Below, one piece after another: positions 43,597-55,500 of a stretch of DNA of 64,000 bases. The notes under the pieces were generated by a model. It was not told the DNA's origin, searched no databases, and saw nothing but the letters and a program-made list of their open reading frames with translations. This DNA is from Pseudocercospora fijiensis CIRAD86 (Eukaryota > Ascomycota > Dothideomycetes > Mycosphaerellales > Mycosphaerellaceae), in assembly GCF_000340215.1 (NCBI RefSeq), contig NW_006921537.1, positions 2,073,011 to 2,137,010 of the forward strand, in the 5' to 3' direction. Each line of letters starts with the position of its first letter. Position 1 is the stretch's first letter. The position numbers and the translations under genes are program-made.

Positions 43597-46342
43597 ATCG
43601 TCGTCGCGTAACGCTTAAAAAGAGAGATCGCCGCCGCCGCGAAGGTTTATATCGCTTCTATAGTAGCAATTACGTCTGCTCCGATACTACTTATCTAGAG
43701 CTTATCCGCCGCGCTTAAAGCTATAGCAATCGTCTAAATACTAACGTCTCTGCCTTCGGTACCGCCGCCGCTCTAGCCGATCTACCTCCTACCGATAATA
43801 AAGACGCTTATAGTAGCGATAAGAAGGGAAAAGCATAGCTCTTAGATAAAGTCGCGTTTAAGAGCCTATACCGATAGAGTTACTTATACCGTTATTACCG
43901 AAGAACCTAGGCTACTATTATAGAAGGAAATATCGATAGTAGAAAGATTTATAGATTAGTTTATTAGCATTATTAGGAAGTATTATACCCGAGGGCGATA
44001 ATTAATATCTCGTCTTATATTATACTTTAACGGCTTATAATAAACCTTAGTCTAGCTTGCTAGATATAGGATAGGATATCGAATACTAATTATTAGTAAT
44101 AGTTAATTGCGGCTATATCGGTTTATCTTTTATTAACTTATATTACGCGTACTAATACTAGCTCCCTATCTATAACCTAAAGGAGCCTTATAGATTAACT
44201 ACTTTCGACGGTAGTTTCGTAGTAGACGTTACTTAGTACGCTAGAGCGACTATTAATATTAATAGCTATATCGAATATAGGGCCTTCTACCTTACTATAT
44301 TAGGATATTATCCTATTATTCTCGGCCGCCCGTAGCTTAATAAACACAACCCTTATATCGACTAGAAGCTTAACCGAGTATAGTTCGACTCCGATTACTA
44401 TAAGGAATATTATAACGACTTATATACTATCGTCCGCGCCTACGGCTTATCCGACCGCGAAGATAACGATACGCTAGCTTACGCCGAGCCCGTAGCTACG
44501 TAGTACTATTAATAGCAACTAGCTTATAACCTATCGGATAATACCGATATAGTAAACTTATCGACTTAATACGAAAGTACTACGCGTAACGCGATTGTCC
44601 TACGCGCCGATTAGTATTAACTTAGTTCTTATCTCCGCCCTTACCTCCGCTAATTCCGTTATCTCGACTAGTACGGAAACGCTTATTACTACCGCTTATC
44701 TATATTGCCGGTATAACTATAGCTCTAGTAAGCGTATAGGTCTTCGACTAGCAAATAAAGAAGAAGGATTTATTCGTATTCGCTATATTATTATAAGATA
44801 TAGAAAAAGAGATAGCTAAGAAGAAGTATATTAACCCCGCCGACAAAGTCCCTTAGTACTATTATAGTAGGCTAATATTGTTCTCGTAGGAAGATACGAA
44901 GAAGTTGCTACTATACCGACCTAGATAGAATTACCGTATCGATATTATTAAAGATAAGGAAACGACGTATAGCCCGCTCTACGGTATATCGTACGAGGAA
45001 TTAGAAGTCCTATATAACTATTTAAAGGACAACCTCGATAAGGGCTTTATTTAAGTATTAACCTTATAGTACTCTTCGCTAGTACTATTCGTTAAGAAAC
45101 CTAGTAGAGGTTTACGGTTCTACGTAGACTATCGTAAGCTAAACGAGATTATAGTAAAGAATAGATACCCTATCCCTCTTATTTAAGAGACACTCGATCG
45201 ATTAAGTAAAGTAGTAATATATACTAAACTCGATATTATCTCGGCCTTTAATTAACTTCGTATCGAACTAGGTTACGAGTAGAAAACAGCCTTCCGTATC
45301 CGTTATAGTCTCTTCGAATACAAGGTTATACTATTCGGGCTCTATAACGTACTATTAACCTTTTAGTAATATATTAATAATACTCTCCGACCCTTCCTCG
45401 ATATATTCTATACTATATATTTAGATAATATACTTATCTACTCTAATTCGATCGAAGAATATCGCTATTACGTACGCTAAGTAATAGACGTACTCTTTAA
45501 AGCCGGCTTACGAGCTAATATATTAAAGTTAGAGTTTAAGGTAATAATAGTTAAGTACCTAAGTCTCGTTATTAGTACTAATAGTATTTATATAGACGAT
45601 AAGAAGATCGAAGCTATACGTAACTAGCCTATTTCTACTAATATTAAAGATATATAGTCCTTCTTCGGCTTCGCGAACTTCTATTAACGCTTTATTCGCG
45701 ACTTCGTATATATCGTTAAACCTATAGTCCTACTAACGTATAAAGATACGCTCTTCGTATAGATAGTAGCCTACTAAGACTCCTTCGAACGACTTAAAGC
45801 TACGTTTATCTCTACGCTAGTATTAGCTTATTATAACCCGAACCTATCCGTAATAATCGAGACCGACGCTTCCGATTATATTACTACCGGTATTATATTT
45901 TAACTATATATCGACGGCGTATAGAAACCCGTTACTTACTTCTTAAAGAAGATAACGCCCGCTAAATATAACTACGAGATCTACGATAAAGAGCTTCTCG
46001 CTATTATTAAAGCCTTTAAATCGTAGAGGCCCGAATTAGAAGGTTACTAATCTAACGAAGAGCCTATCCGAGTTATTACTAATTACCGTAATTTATAGTT
46101 CTATATATCTACTAAGTAACTTAATCGCCGCTAAGCTCGCTAGAGCGAATTCCTTAGTAGGTTTAACTTCGAAATTACGTACCGTCCTAGTAAATAAAGA
46201 GCTAAGCTAAACTCGCTTATATATCGCTCCGCCGACCTATCTTTATTAGCTAAGGACTTACGTATTAAATATAACTATTAGCTTATATTAAAGCTATATA
46301 ACCTAGCCGTAGATCTCTAATCCGCCGTATATAAGATCTTCT

Positions 46343-46478
46343 CCTTAGGGTTAGGGTTAGGGTTAGGGTTGCGTAACCCTAAGGTAAATAATTGCAATTC
46401 TCGAAGAAACGGACAATTTTACGACTTTTACGTTTTTTACGATAATAACCCTTAGGGTTAGGGTTAGGGTAAGGGTTA
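46343..46478. repeat. Interstitial telomere-type repeat tract 2, inverted pair with filler
   Basis: TTAGGG x4 (46,345-46,370), then inverted TAACCCTAAGG (46,374-46,384), then about 55 bp of filler without the surrounding RIP look. TAACCC and a second run of about four TTAGGG/TAAGGG units (46,446-46,478) follow. The block interrupts Gypsy-1 between RNase H and integrase. Confidence 0.9.
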
Positions 46479-48200
46479 CGATAAACCTTAATTTGCGAAA
46501 GCCCGTATTAATGCTATAAGTAACGATATAGTTATGTTTACTATAGAGGCTCTCGGCGCCGAGACCTTTATTAACGCCGAGAATATTACTAAGCGAGTTC
46601 GAGATACCTCGATTAAGGATACTCTCTTCTAGTAAGTAAAAGGATACCTCCGTAGTAGAATAGACCCTTCTAATAATCTCCTATTATTTCCTTTAAACTA
46701 TAAGATTAAAGATAATAACCTCCTATTCTACCGCGACTACCTTTATATACTAGAAGCTAAGGAAATAGATAAGTCGCTCCGTACTAATATTATCCGTATA
46801 TACTACGACTATTCCGCTACTAGCTACCCTAGTATTATAAAGACGTTCTACCTCGTTAGCTATAGCTACTACTAGCTATAAATACGCGAGGACGTTAAGC
46901 GATATATCGGTACCTACTATACCTACCTTTAAACTAAATCTTTAAAATAAGCTAAACAAGGACTTCTTTAGCCTCTATCCGTACCGACTACTCGATAGAA
47001 GAGCGTAATAATAGACTTTATTACTAGTCTTCCTAATAGCTCCGGTTATAACTCGATCCTTATTATTATCGATCGACTAACTAAGATACGGTACCTTATT
47101 CTATTCGTATATAAGAAAGGACACTCGAACGCTTAAGTAGTCGTAGATGCCTATCTTACTTATATTTAGAAGCTTTATAGTCTTCCGGATACTATTACTT
47201 CCGACCGCGGTACGTAGTTTATCTTTAAATTCTAGAACTACTTATATAAACGCTTATATATTAAGCGTAACCTATTAACCGCCCGGTATCTATAGACTAA
47301 TAGATAAACTAAACGCTTAAATAAAGTTATCGAGGGATACCTCCGATTATATATAAACTATAAGTAAGATAACTAGAGCCTCTAGCTCCCTATCGCCGAG
47401 TTTATAATAAATAACGCACCTTCCGAAACTACCGGATTATCGCTATTTTAAGCTAGTTATAGCTATAATCCGCGCCTCGGAAGTAAACTATTAATATTAC
47501 TAGAAGAAGACCTACTACTTAACTACGATACTTAAGCCTAAATCGACTACTTATAGACCCTCGAAACCTATCTTATCGAATAGATAAGATATTAGTAATC
47601 CTATATAGAAGACTCTACTAACTAATATCGCCGACCTGCTCCTATCTACCGTATTAGTAATAAGGTCTTCCTATCGCTTAAAGGAATAAGTACCGATCGA
47701 CTAAACGCTAAGCTCGACGTTAAGAACTTAGGACTATATAAGATTGTTAAAGTCGTATTACCGTATATATACTAATTGAAGTTGCCTAACTTAATACGTA
47801 TATATAACGTCTTCTATATCTCGTTACTAACCCTAGTACCGAAGATAGGTATACCTAGTTAATAGTACGAGCCGCCGCCGCTACTAGTTATCGATAGAGA
47901 TAAAGAATAGGAAGTAGAAAGGATACTAGATATAAAAGGAATAGGTAAGAATATCTAGTATAAAGTAAAGTAGATTAGATACGATAAACCGATATAGGAA
48001 GTTACCGAGAACGTTACTAACGCGCTAGAAGTAGTAGAAGACTATTATACTCGATACCTACGTAAACCGCGACCGCCGCGTATTACTAACTCCGCGATAC
48101 TAACGCGACTAAGCGCTCTACTATTAGTCGCTATAATCGTAATACTTTAACGATAAGTAAGTAAAGCGCCGTAGACGTTACCTATAAAGGGGGGGAGTAC

Positions 48201-48429
48201 TATTACGATCTTAGCGACTTATATATAAAATTTGAAGTTACGTAATAGGGCTAGCTAATGCTACCCTAGGGGTGTTATTAGACCTAAGCTATAAGTAACC
48301 CGAAGTTACGTAACTCGATGCCTAAGGCATCCGCCGAGCGGATAAAAGCCTCTTCCGCGAGAGAGCCTCTCTCTCTTCCTTCTCTAACTCGTTATTAATT
48401 TAGATAGCTATCTAATTAATATCTTAATA
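48201..48429 (+). repeat. Gypsy-1 3' LTR
   Basis: 229 bp. It differs from the 5' LTR only by a few transitions that I can see (for example TATGTG versus TATATA, and ACGGGG versus ATAGGG), as RIP would produce. Confidence 0.95.
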
Positions 48430-48434
48430 TAATA

Positions 48435-51375
48435 TTAGCGCGCTATATAAGAGTCTGCTAGTATAGTATTTAAGCTATACTAGTACGAAGAGAGGCGAGG
48501 GCTACTCGGAAAGCAACCTAATCCAGATCGTTACCCTCTTACCGTATATTAGCCTATAGAAGAAGGGATTTAGTAAACGTATAATAGGCTACTTAACCTA
48601 CGATGTCTTCTGCTGTCTTTAGTATAGTATAGAATAGGGGCTTCTAGAATACCGGAGTTAACTAACAAAAGTCTCTAAAGATAACTATATTTATACTACC
48701 GTAAGGTTATTGTTTATTTAGACATTGCCGTAGCCGCTAATTAAGTATCTAAAGGAGAGGTTAGCTAACTATTAATTTCTCGTCGACAATAATATACCGT
48801 ATAGGTCGTAGTATATTCTTTATACGGGTAAGACGCGCTCCTACGAGATCCGGTATACTAGCCTTACTAACTCGAATAGGCAGCTTAAAGGCGGAATGTA
48901 ACGTAGACCCGTTAATATTCGTAGCGGCTATACTAGTAGGTACGAGGCGGATAACCGGATTGCTACGATAGCTAGCGCTCTTAGCTAGAGTCTAAAGACG
49001 AGTACAGATTATCTTAATAAGGAATAACTTACTAGTTCTACCTACTCCGTTAACATTTAATAGTAATAGCGTAGGATAATCTCCGGCAAGCGTAGATTTA
49101 AAGTAGTTAACTACTTTATCGAAGCCCTATCGCTAATAACGATTTAGTTTACTAAACTAGGCTGTTAACTATAACTATATATCGAGATCTACGGTACTAT
49201 AGGTAATCTTCTAGTTCTACTACTAGTTTTGATCGGTATTATAAATCTTAGGATATTTATTAATATACTTGCTAATACGAGGCTCCTAGTAGGCGGACCT
49301 ATTAAGCTTACGGTCTCTAAGGTTGTTAGGATCCTTATCGCGAATACCGGGGTTTAGAGAGGGGCTACAAAGGGCATCGAAGTTAGTAGGTTCGCCGATA
49401 TCCTATAACTATAGATCGATAAATTAGTTATAGTCTGTACGGTTAATCTCCTATAGGTAGTCGTATAGATATAAGTAGTTATCTCGGCAATGCTAGAATA
49501 CTATATCCTAACTATAAAATTTAGTATTATTATCGTCTAGAAAGGAGTATAGTTGCTATAGGGAGCAATACGGAAGCTCGCGGAACGGATAATACATCTA
49601 TATCTTTATACGCTAGTATTACCCGTAGTTAGTCTTAGCTAGATCGGAAGGATATCGAGGGAAGTAGTTAATTAGTCGACCGTCTCTCTCGATATTACGT
49701 AGCCGACTAGGAGTGCCGCGGCGTTAAACATTCTATTCCGTTAAGTACTAAAACAGCGAGACGTCCTCGGCTAATTCTAGACGCGTTAAGTACTTCTATA
49801 TTATAGTTTTACTAGGTGCTCGGCGGCGCTAGCCGTCTATATATTCCTCCTTAGTAGCATTAACACTAGGATCTCTAATCTCGATATCGTAGTTAGGATT
49901 GTTGTCTTAAAGGTCGAGTAGGGCAGTCTGCTCGGTTTGCGGCCGATAGTCTAAAGTAACGACGGTATAACTACCCTTCTATAGAGGCAAATAAAGATTT
50001 AAATAAGCAACCTCCTATATAGGCTAATCTCGTTCTATAATTAGAATATTAAGTAGCTTAGCAACTATAGATAGCAATAGCTTCTAGTAGTTAATAAGAG
50101 GTAAGAGACCTATTATAATATTATCGTAGGATCGGCTCTTTACTTTAGTCTTGCTATAGTATTTAAGGATGTACTATATTACTATATAAACTATAGTACA
50201 AGGTATAATGTCGCAATTCGTATTTAAGGATGTACTATATTACTATATAAACTATAGTACAAGGTATAATGTCGCAATTCGTACGCTAGGCTATCGACTC
50301 GATACGATTAAAGTGATTTATAAAGGAATTATTGCAGGCAGTAGTAAAGCTAAGGTAACGATTATTATACTTATAATTAATATTAGCTAACTCTCGGTAC
50401 GTACGAGGGAAATAGAACCGATACGATACTTCTCTATCTAGATTATCCTTGCGTTTTGCCTAGCAATAGTTACTATAAACGTATCGTTAGACTCGGTTAA
50501 TAATGTTAGCAAGGTCGGCTTAGTTATTATCGAGCTTATTAGTGTTAGCCTAAATAGTAGCGCCCTGTCTAAGGTCCCTACTAGGCTCTAGATTAAGTGC
50601 CGTAATATAGACACCCTATTACTAAGCAAACGCTTCTCGGGCTTTAGCAGTATTAATACTAGGCTTTAGGAGGTCGCACTATAAGAAGAAGTAGACGTAA
50701 TAGCTACTACGGTTCTACTATTCGAATCGGTACTAGTAGTCGATAATATTAAACTTAGGCTTAAGCACCTTATCTAGAAGCTGCTAGAACCGACGCTAAA
50801 CGTAAGTATTAGCAATATATAGAAACTTGCGTAGATTCTAGCGAGCTATCTTAATACGCTCGTAAGAACCTAGTCGTTTCTATCGGTCGTATCTAGATAT
50901 AAGCCGAGCTAAGGAATCCTATTATAGGTTAGTAGCACTAACGGTACAGAATAAATTAGGCTTCCCGAGGGCTCGAATATAGGTCTCTAAGTTAATGCGG
51001 CGGCTATTCTAGTATAGTCGAGTACTACGGATCTGCCTACTAATACGGACGATCGAATTTAAGAGCCGCTAAGCGCCCTTATCCGCCTTTAGATTAGCGG
51101 CTAAAGCAGCCTTAAGGATCTCTATAGTAACTTCTGTTCTATCGTCTTAGTACTTATTAGCAAAGAATGCCGCTACTTTAAGTACGTAGTAACGCATGCC
51201 TTTATTAAAAACAAAGTATAGCTAGCGCTCGTAACTCGCAAATCGACTGTCGTAGTATCGCATATAGTAATCGATAGCCTAGTCCTATATTACACTACGA
51301 GGTTGGGGCTAATTCGGATCGCCCTTACCCTATAGTAATAGAGTAGGAAACGCTATAGCTATAAGCGGATAAGAT
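48435..51375 (-). pseudogene. Helitron helicase/replicase middle part
   Basis: Joins to the C-terminal helicase part at 41,446 once Gypsy-1 is removed. On the minus strand near 48,750-48,800 is YGILLSTRN-type sequence, with an overlapping frame LIVDEKLIVS-PLLDT that fits the Walker B (VDE) region of PIF1 helicases. Further right the strand is protein-like but too eroded to name domains securely. It ends at the Gypsy-2 target site AAGAT. Confidence 0.55.
50160..50281 (+). repeat. Perfect 61-bp tandem duplication
   Basis: TATTTAAGGATGTACTATAT... through ...GTCGCAATTCG occurs twice back to back (50,160-50,220 and 50,221-50,281) with no mismatch. 61 is not a multiple of three. Confidence 0.95.
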
Positions 51376-51721
51376 TGTTACGGTTACTCGCGATAGATCG
51401 TTAAGTAACTTCTTATTACGTACAAGCCGAGGCTTCTTTAGAGAGGCTAATATAAGCGGGAGATAGAGATAGAATAATTAGTACAAAGGTAATTCTAATT
51501 AGTAAGTAGGTAATATAAGTTAAACGCCTCGAGCTATAAGGGCATTCTAGCGTTCCTAAATATAAAGGAGATATCTTGTCTATAGTCGTAAGCGACGTAA
51601 GCGACGCTATCGCTCTCGACCGCTCCTATCGCTCCTAGTAAGATAGAGCGATAGCTTAGCCTACTAGTCTTAGCGTCGCTCTAAGATTATATAAGGACTC
51701 TAACTAATTAGATCCGTAATA
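51376..51721 (-). repeat. Gypsy-2 3' LTR (left copy)
   Basis: 346 bp. It differs from the other LTR at about a dozen sites, all C/T or G/A transitions in CpA/TpG contexts. It contains nested inverted repeats around AGCGACGCT and CT(A/G)TCGCTCT that could form a hairpin in the RNA. Confidence 0.95.
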
Positions 51722-51785
51722 CTATCCCTCTCCTTAAGCGGAATAGTCCCTTATTCCGGGACTTTCTAATTCTAACTTCTTTGTT

Positions 51786-52412
51786 ATGCTAAAGTTATCT
51801 AAGGATTTGTCTTCTCGCTAGCGTAAGGAAAATATCGTAAATAATATCCTCGCCGACTGCCTCGAAATGCCGATCTGCTACTTTTATTACAAATAGGCCG
51901 GTAAACCCTATAAAGTCGATCTTCGTTCCGGTCGCTACTCCGAGTGCGCCCTATACAGCTAGTCCTATAATATACAAGTTACTCGTATAGAGTATAAAAA
52001 AATTTAGAAGGCGCGCCTAAAGATAGCTAAAGATCTCGAAGCGGCCGAAGAGGAGGAGGACCTCCTTACGCGGAAGCTTTTCGAGTATCGCGTAAAGGTC
52101 CGTCGCTTACGTAAGTCGCTGCGTATAAAGGAGGATCGGGAGATATAAGCTATTAAGGCAGAGGAAGCCTCTATTTAATAGGCGGAAGAGCTCGAAAGAG
52201 AGCTAGGCTCTTCGCCTATAGAGCCGATAATATTCTCGTTGCCTACTAACGAGCCGTTTCCCCTAGATAGCCGATTATAGATGTCGCCTTATAACTAGAG
52301 TCGTCTAGATAGGATATCCTAGCCTATCTCTAAAATCCCTAGTAGGAGTGCCGAGAGTCTAGTGCCCTAAAGGTATATATTTTTAATGTTTCCTATCTAT
52401 TTTATCTTCTAG
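51786..52412 (+). pseudogene. Antisense zinc-cluster-like ORF in Gypsy-2
   Basis: A 209-codon frame on the strand opposite to pol, starting at ATG 51,786 and ending TAG 52,410-52,412, broken only by TAG/TAA at RIP-type positions. It reads CYFYYK-AGKPYKVDLRSGRY then SECALYS, where several Tyr are best explained as former Cys (C-to-T), giving a CxxC...C...CxxC pattern. A long Glu/Lys/Arg coiled coil follows (KIAKDLEAAEEEEDLLTRKL, FEYRVKVRRLRKSLRIKEDR), then LERELGSSPIEPI. I have an impression of similar hypothetical proteins scattered in fungal genomes but cannot name the family. Function unknown. Confidence 0.6.
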
Positions 52413-52576
52413 CTAGTTAGTCTAGTAGTATAATTCTTAGCTATAAAAGACATAGTTGCTAGGTACGCTATTAGAGTCCCCGCTCCTCGAGCTATACTAC
52501 CCTAGGTCGTTAAGAACTCTAAGGCGCTATAATCGATAGGGTCTAAGAGGTCGTAGGTTTAATTCCTATACTAGTT
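52411..52576 (+). tRNA. tRNA-like gene with intron, RIP-mutated, inside Gypsy-2
   Basis: The acceptor stem AGCTAGT (52,411-52,417) pairs with ACTAGTT (52,570-52,576, one G-U). D arm: GTC-TAGTAGTAT-AAT. Anticodon stem: CTTAG (52,436-52,440) with CTAAG (52,543-52,547). Variable AGGTC; T arm GTAGG-TTTAATT-CCTAT. A T6 run follows at 52,582-52,587, a Pol III-type terminator. The anticodon loop begins CTATAA, and about 95 nt extra sit after position 37, the normal tRNA intron site. The anticodon reads ATA, which would be GTA (Tyr) before one TpG-to-TpA change; this identity is tentative. Now presumably non-functional. Confidence 0.6.
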
Positions 52577-52589
52577 ATTTCTTTTTTGT

Positions 52590-55500
52590 CCGGTTTTGAT
52601 ATTTTTTAATTATCTACTAATAGTTCTATAGGTTTTCTTTTAGTTCCTAGGTGTTTTCTGAATATAGGTATCCTTTCTATTTAATAAGGTATTTCTAACC
52701 TTGCTAATCTAGGATTTCCTCGACTTTAAACTTATTTTCTTCCTTAGGTTAGAAGTGAAATGTTTCTTAATACGGTGTTTCGGCGTCTGTAGGTTCTAGT
52801 ATAGAGATATAGAATACTAGGTAGATTTTCGCGTCGTCCGGTAGTTTAAGTCGGTAATTAACTAGTCCTTTAGGCTTATTAATTAAAAATAGCCCGACTT
52901 TAACGTAGTCTAGTTTCTTAGTCGATCTCCGGGTTTTTAGATTCTTTGTTAGAAGGTAGACCTTATCCCCCTTTTTTAGCTAAGGTGCTATTTTTCGTTT
53001 AGTATTATATAGTCCTGTAATCTTTTCTTAAGACTCGGCAATTGCCCTTTGCAATTCTTTATATACCTGCTTTAAGTCTTCTAAAGCGACTATCGCTTTA
53101 TCCGCGTATAGATACTATAAATACTATTCCCCGAACAGCTGCGGATCTTTCCTAAAATTAGCGAAGAATAGTGTCTCTTTCGTAGTCTTAGATTGTTGGT
53201 TGTTTAGTACAAGTTGTGCTATAGGCAATAGCGATGCCTAATTGTTTTGTACGTAATTGACGTAGTGCCGTAAGTATACCTCTAAGGCCTAATTCTTAAC
53301 TTCCGTTTAGCCGTCTATCTATAGATAGTATGCCGTTAATAGCTTGTGCTTAATTCTAAGTGTCGCTATAAGCGTCTTCTAGTAGTTTGAGGTAAAGAGC
53401 TTGTCTCTATCCGTAATATAGGTCTTTAGAAATCCGTAGTATCGTACAAGTCTATCTAGTACGAGGTATCCGAGTTGCTCTGCCGTACTTGCTTCGTTAG
53501 CAGGAATAAAGTGTGTATATTTCGTAAGCCTATCGACTATAACAAGTATTATATCGTAGCTATGTCCTGTAACCGGATCCTTAGACTTCGGTAGTTTCGT
53601 AATAAAGTCTATTATAACTTCGTCCTATAGTTTATCTAGTAGCGTCCTAAATTGGATATGTCTATATCTAGCGTGTCTATTAGCCTTGTTACGCTAACAT
53701 TGTGGACATTTCTTAATATATTCTAGAACTCGTTGTCGTATATATAGGAATCCGAAGCTTCGCTTAACTAGTTCTATTGTTTTTGAAACTCTAGGGTGTC
53801 TATTTTCTAGTCCGTCGTAGTATTGTCGTATATACTCCGTAACTCGTTCCTTAGGTACTTAGTATTTCCTATATTTGATTGGAAACTATTCTTCTATGTC
53901 CTAAAGAACTCGTATAATATAGTTAAATTCTTTTGTATTAGCACTAAGGCTTCCGTCTTAGTTTGCTTTTAATATCTGCTACTATACTAGTTCGTAACCC
54001 TCTATATAGTCGCTACGGCGGCTTAGTACGTCGGCTCGTCCGTTCTCGCGTCCTAGGGTATAGCGGATTTCGAACTTATACTGTCCTAGTAGCTCCGACT
54101 AGCGGGCCTATCTTCGGGTTAGTACTTTAGTCGTAGTAAAGTAAGTTAGATTCTTATAATTAGAAAGAATCGTAAGACTTAGTGCTCCTTCCGCGTATAC
54201 TCGCTAGTATTATAGTAATGCAACTATTGCAAGTAGCTCCTTATTATAGATATCGTAGTTCTGTTCCGCGGGTAATATCTTTCTCGAGTAATAGGCTACC
54301 GGGTATCGCTTCCCGTTATGCTCCTATATAAGGTATGCTCCTATAGCCCTATCTAACGCGTCTGTTTCTATCTAGACCGCCTTACTCCTATCGAATAATC
54401 GTAGCGTTAGCGTAGAAACGTATTACTTCTTTAGCTGCCTAAACGCTTCGTCTTCCTTTATACTCTAGTTCTATTTCTTATCTTTCTTTATAAGCTCCGT
54501 AAGGGGTGCCGCTATCTTAGAGTAGCCCTCGATAAATTTTCTATTATAGTTAGCTAATCCTAGGAATAATTGCACGTCTTTAACGTATATAGGCGTTAGC
54601 TATTCCTATATTAACTTAGTTTTTTCTAGATCGATCCTAATTCCTATAGTACTAATAATAAATCCTAGGAATTTGACTTCCTTCTTATAGAATTCGCATT
54701 TCTTAAGTATAGTCTTAAATCCTACTTAAGTAAATCGTTTAAAGACGTCCTATACTATTCGTATATAGTCCGCGAGAGCTCCCTTAGTATAGACTAAGAT
54801 ATCGTCTATATATGCGATAACGTATACGTCTAGAAGGTCTCGGAGGACTTCGTTTACAAGGTCTTAATATAACGCTAGGGCATTTGTAAGTCCTATAGGC
54901 ATAACTAAGAATTCGTAAAGCCTATATCTTATTCGGAATGCTATTATCTATTCGTATCTAGCTGCTATACGTATTGCGTAAAACGCATCGCGTAGGTTAA
55001 TCTTCGTATACTAGTCTAATTTAGTTAATCGGTCTTGCATTTCTTCGATGTTCGGTAGTAGGTACCGATTCTTAATTGTAATGTCGTTAAGTCGTCTAAA
55101 ATCGACTACTAGCCGTCCTTCGTCTAATCCGGCTTTCGGAACGAACATTACTAGTAAGGCTGCCGAGGATATCGACTTCTGTATCTAGCCTTTTTCTAAT
55201 TTCTCTTTTAGCTACTTGTCTAGGGTTTTAAGCTCTTTCTTAGACATTGCGTATAAGGGTCCCTATAGAGGCTCTTTCCTAGGCTGTAAGTGTATCTTAT
55301 AATCCTATAGTTAATGTTTAGGTAAGGCTACCTTGCCTCTCTCCTCTTTAAAGAGTCGCTTCTACTTACTATACTCTTTAGGAATGTCTAGGTCCGAGAT
55401 TCTAGTTTTATTCTTCGATAGCGTATAACTTCTATCCTTCCCGTAATCGTTATTATAACCCTCCTAACCTAACGGTAGTATCGATCCGGGTTGAATACGG

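Larger units (their letters stand above)
42850..48110 (+). pseudogene. Gypsy-1 gag-pol relic with C-terminal chromodomain
   Basis: Gag: DFDDLDNFRNLLVNAFGDPN near 43,000, and a decayed zinc knuckle near 43,655. Protease region: LGYYPIILGRP-LNKHNPYID near 44,300-44,360. Reverse transcriptase: [20 protein letters not shown] near 45,105-45,165 and YLDNILIYS near 45,416, where the catalytic YxDD has become LDN by a G-to-A change. Integrase core: ITSDRGT near 47,195. Chromodomain: ERILDIKGIGKN...YKVK near 47,915-48,000, ending in LEVVEDYYTRYL. All stops are TAG or TAA at plausible former Gln/Trp codons. Within-gene order is normal. Confidence 0.9.
41452..48429 (+). mobile_element. Gypsy-1: Ty3/Gypsy chromovirus LTR retrotransposon, 6,978 bp
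   Basis: Delimited by two 229-bp LTRs (41,452-41,680 and 48,201-48,429) and a 5-bp target duplication TAATA (41,447-41,451 and 48,430-48,434). Internal order on the plus strand is gag, protease, reverse transcriptase, RNase H, integrase, chromodomain. A polypurine tract AAAGGGGGGGAG (48,186-48,197) lies 3 bp before the 3' LTR. The coding sequence is peppered with TAG/TAA from RIP, so the element is dead. It is inserted in the Helitron helicase. Two telomere-repeat tracts interrupt it. Confidence 0.95.

Noticed and set aside
44595..44819. Short open frames in Gypsy-1 and Gypsy-2 (also 50,208-50,390, 57,152-57,337, 58,383-58,568) as genes
   Set aside because: They are chance gaps between RIP-made stops in transposon coding relics or other frames of them.
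43555..46478. A chromosome end or telomere at the TTAGGG tracts
   Set aside because: Tracts are short and internal, and Gypsy-1 sequence continues on both sides up to its LTRs.
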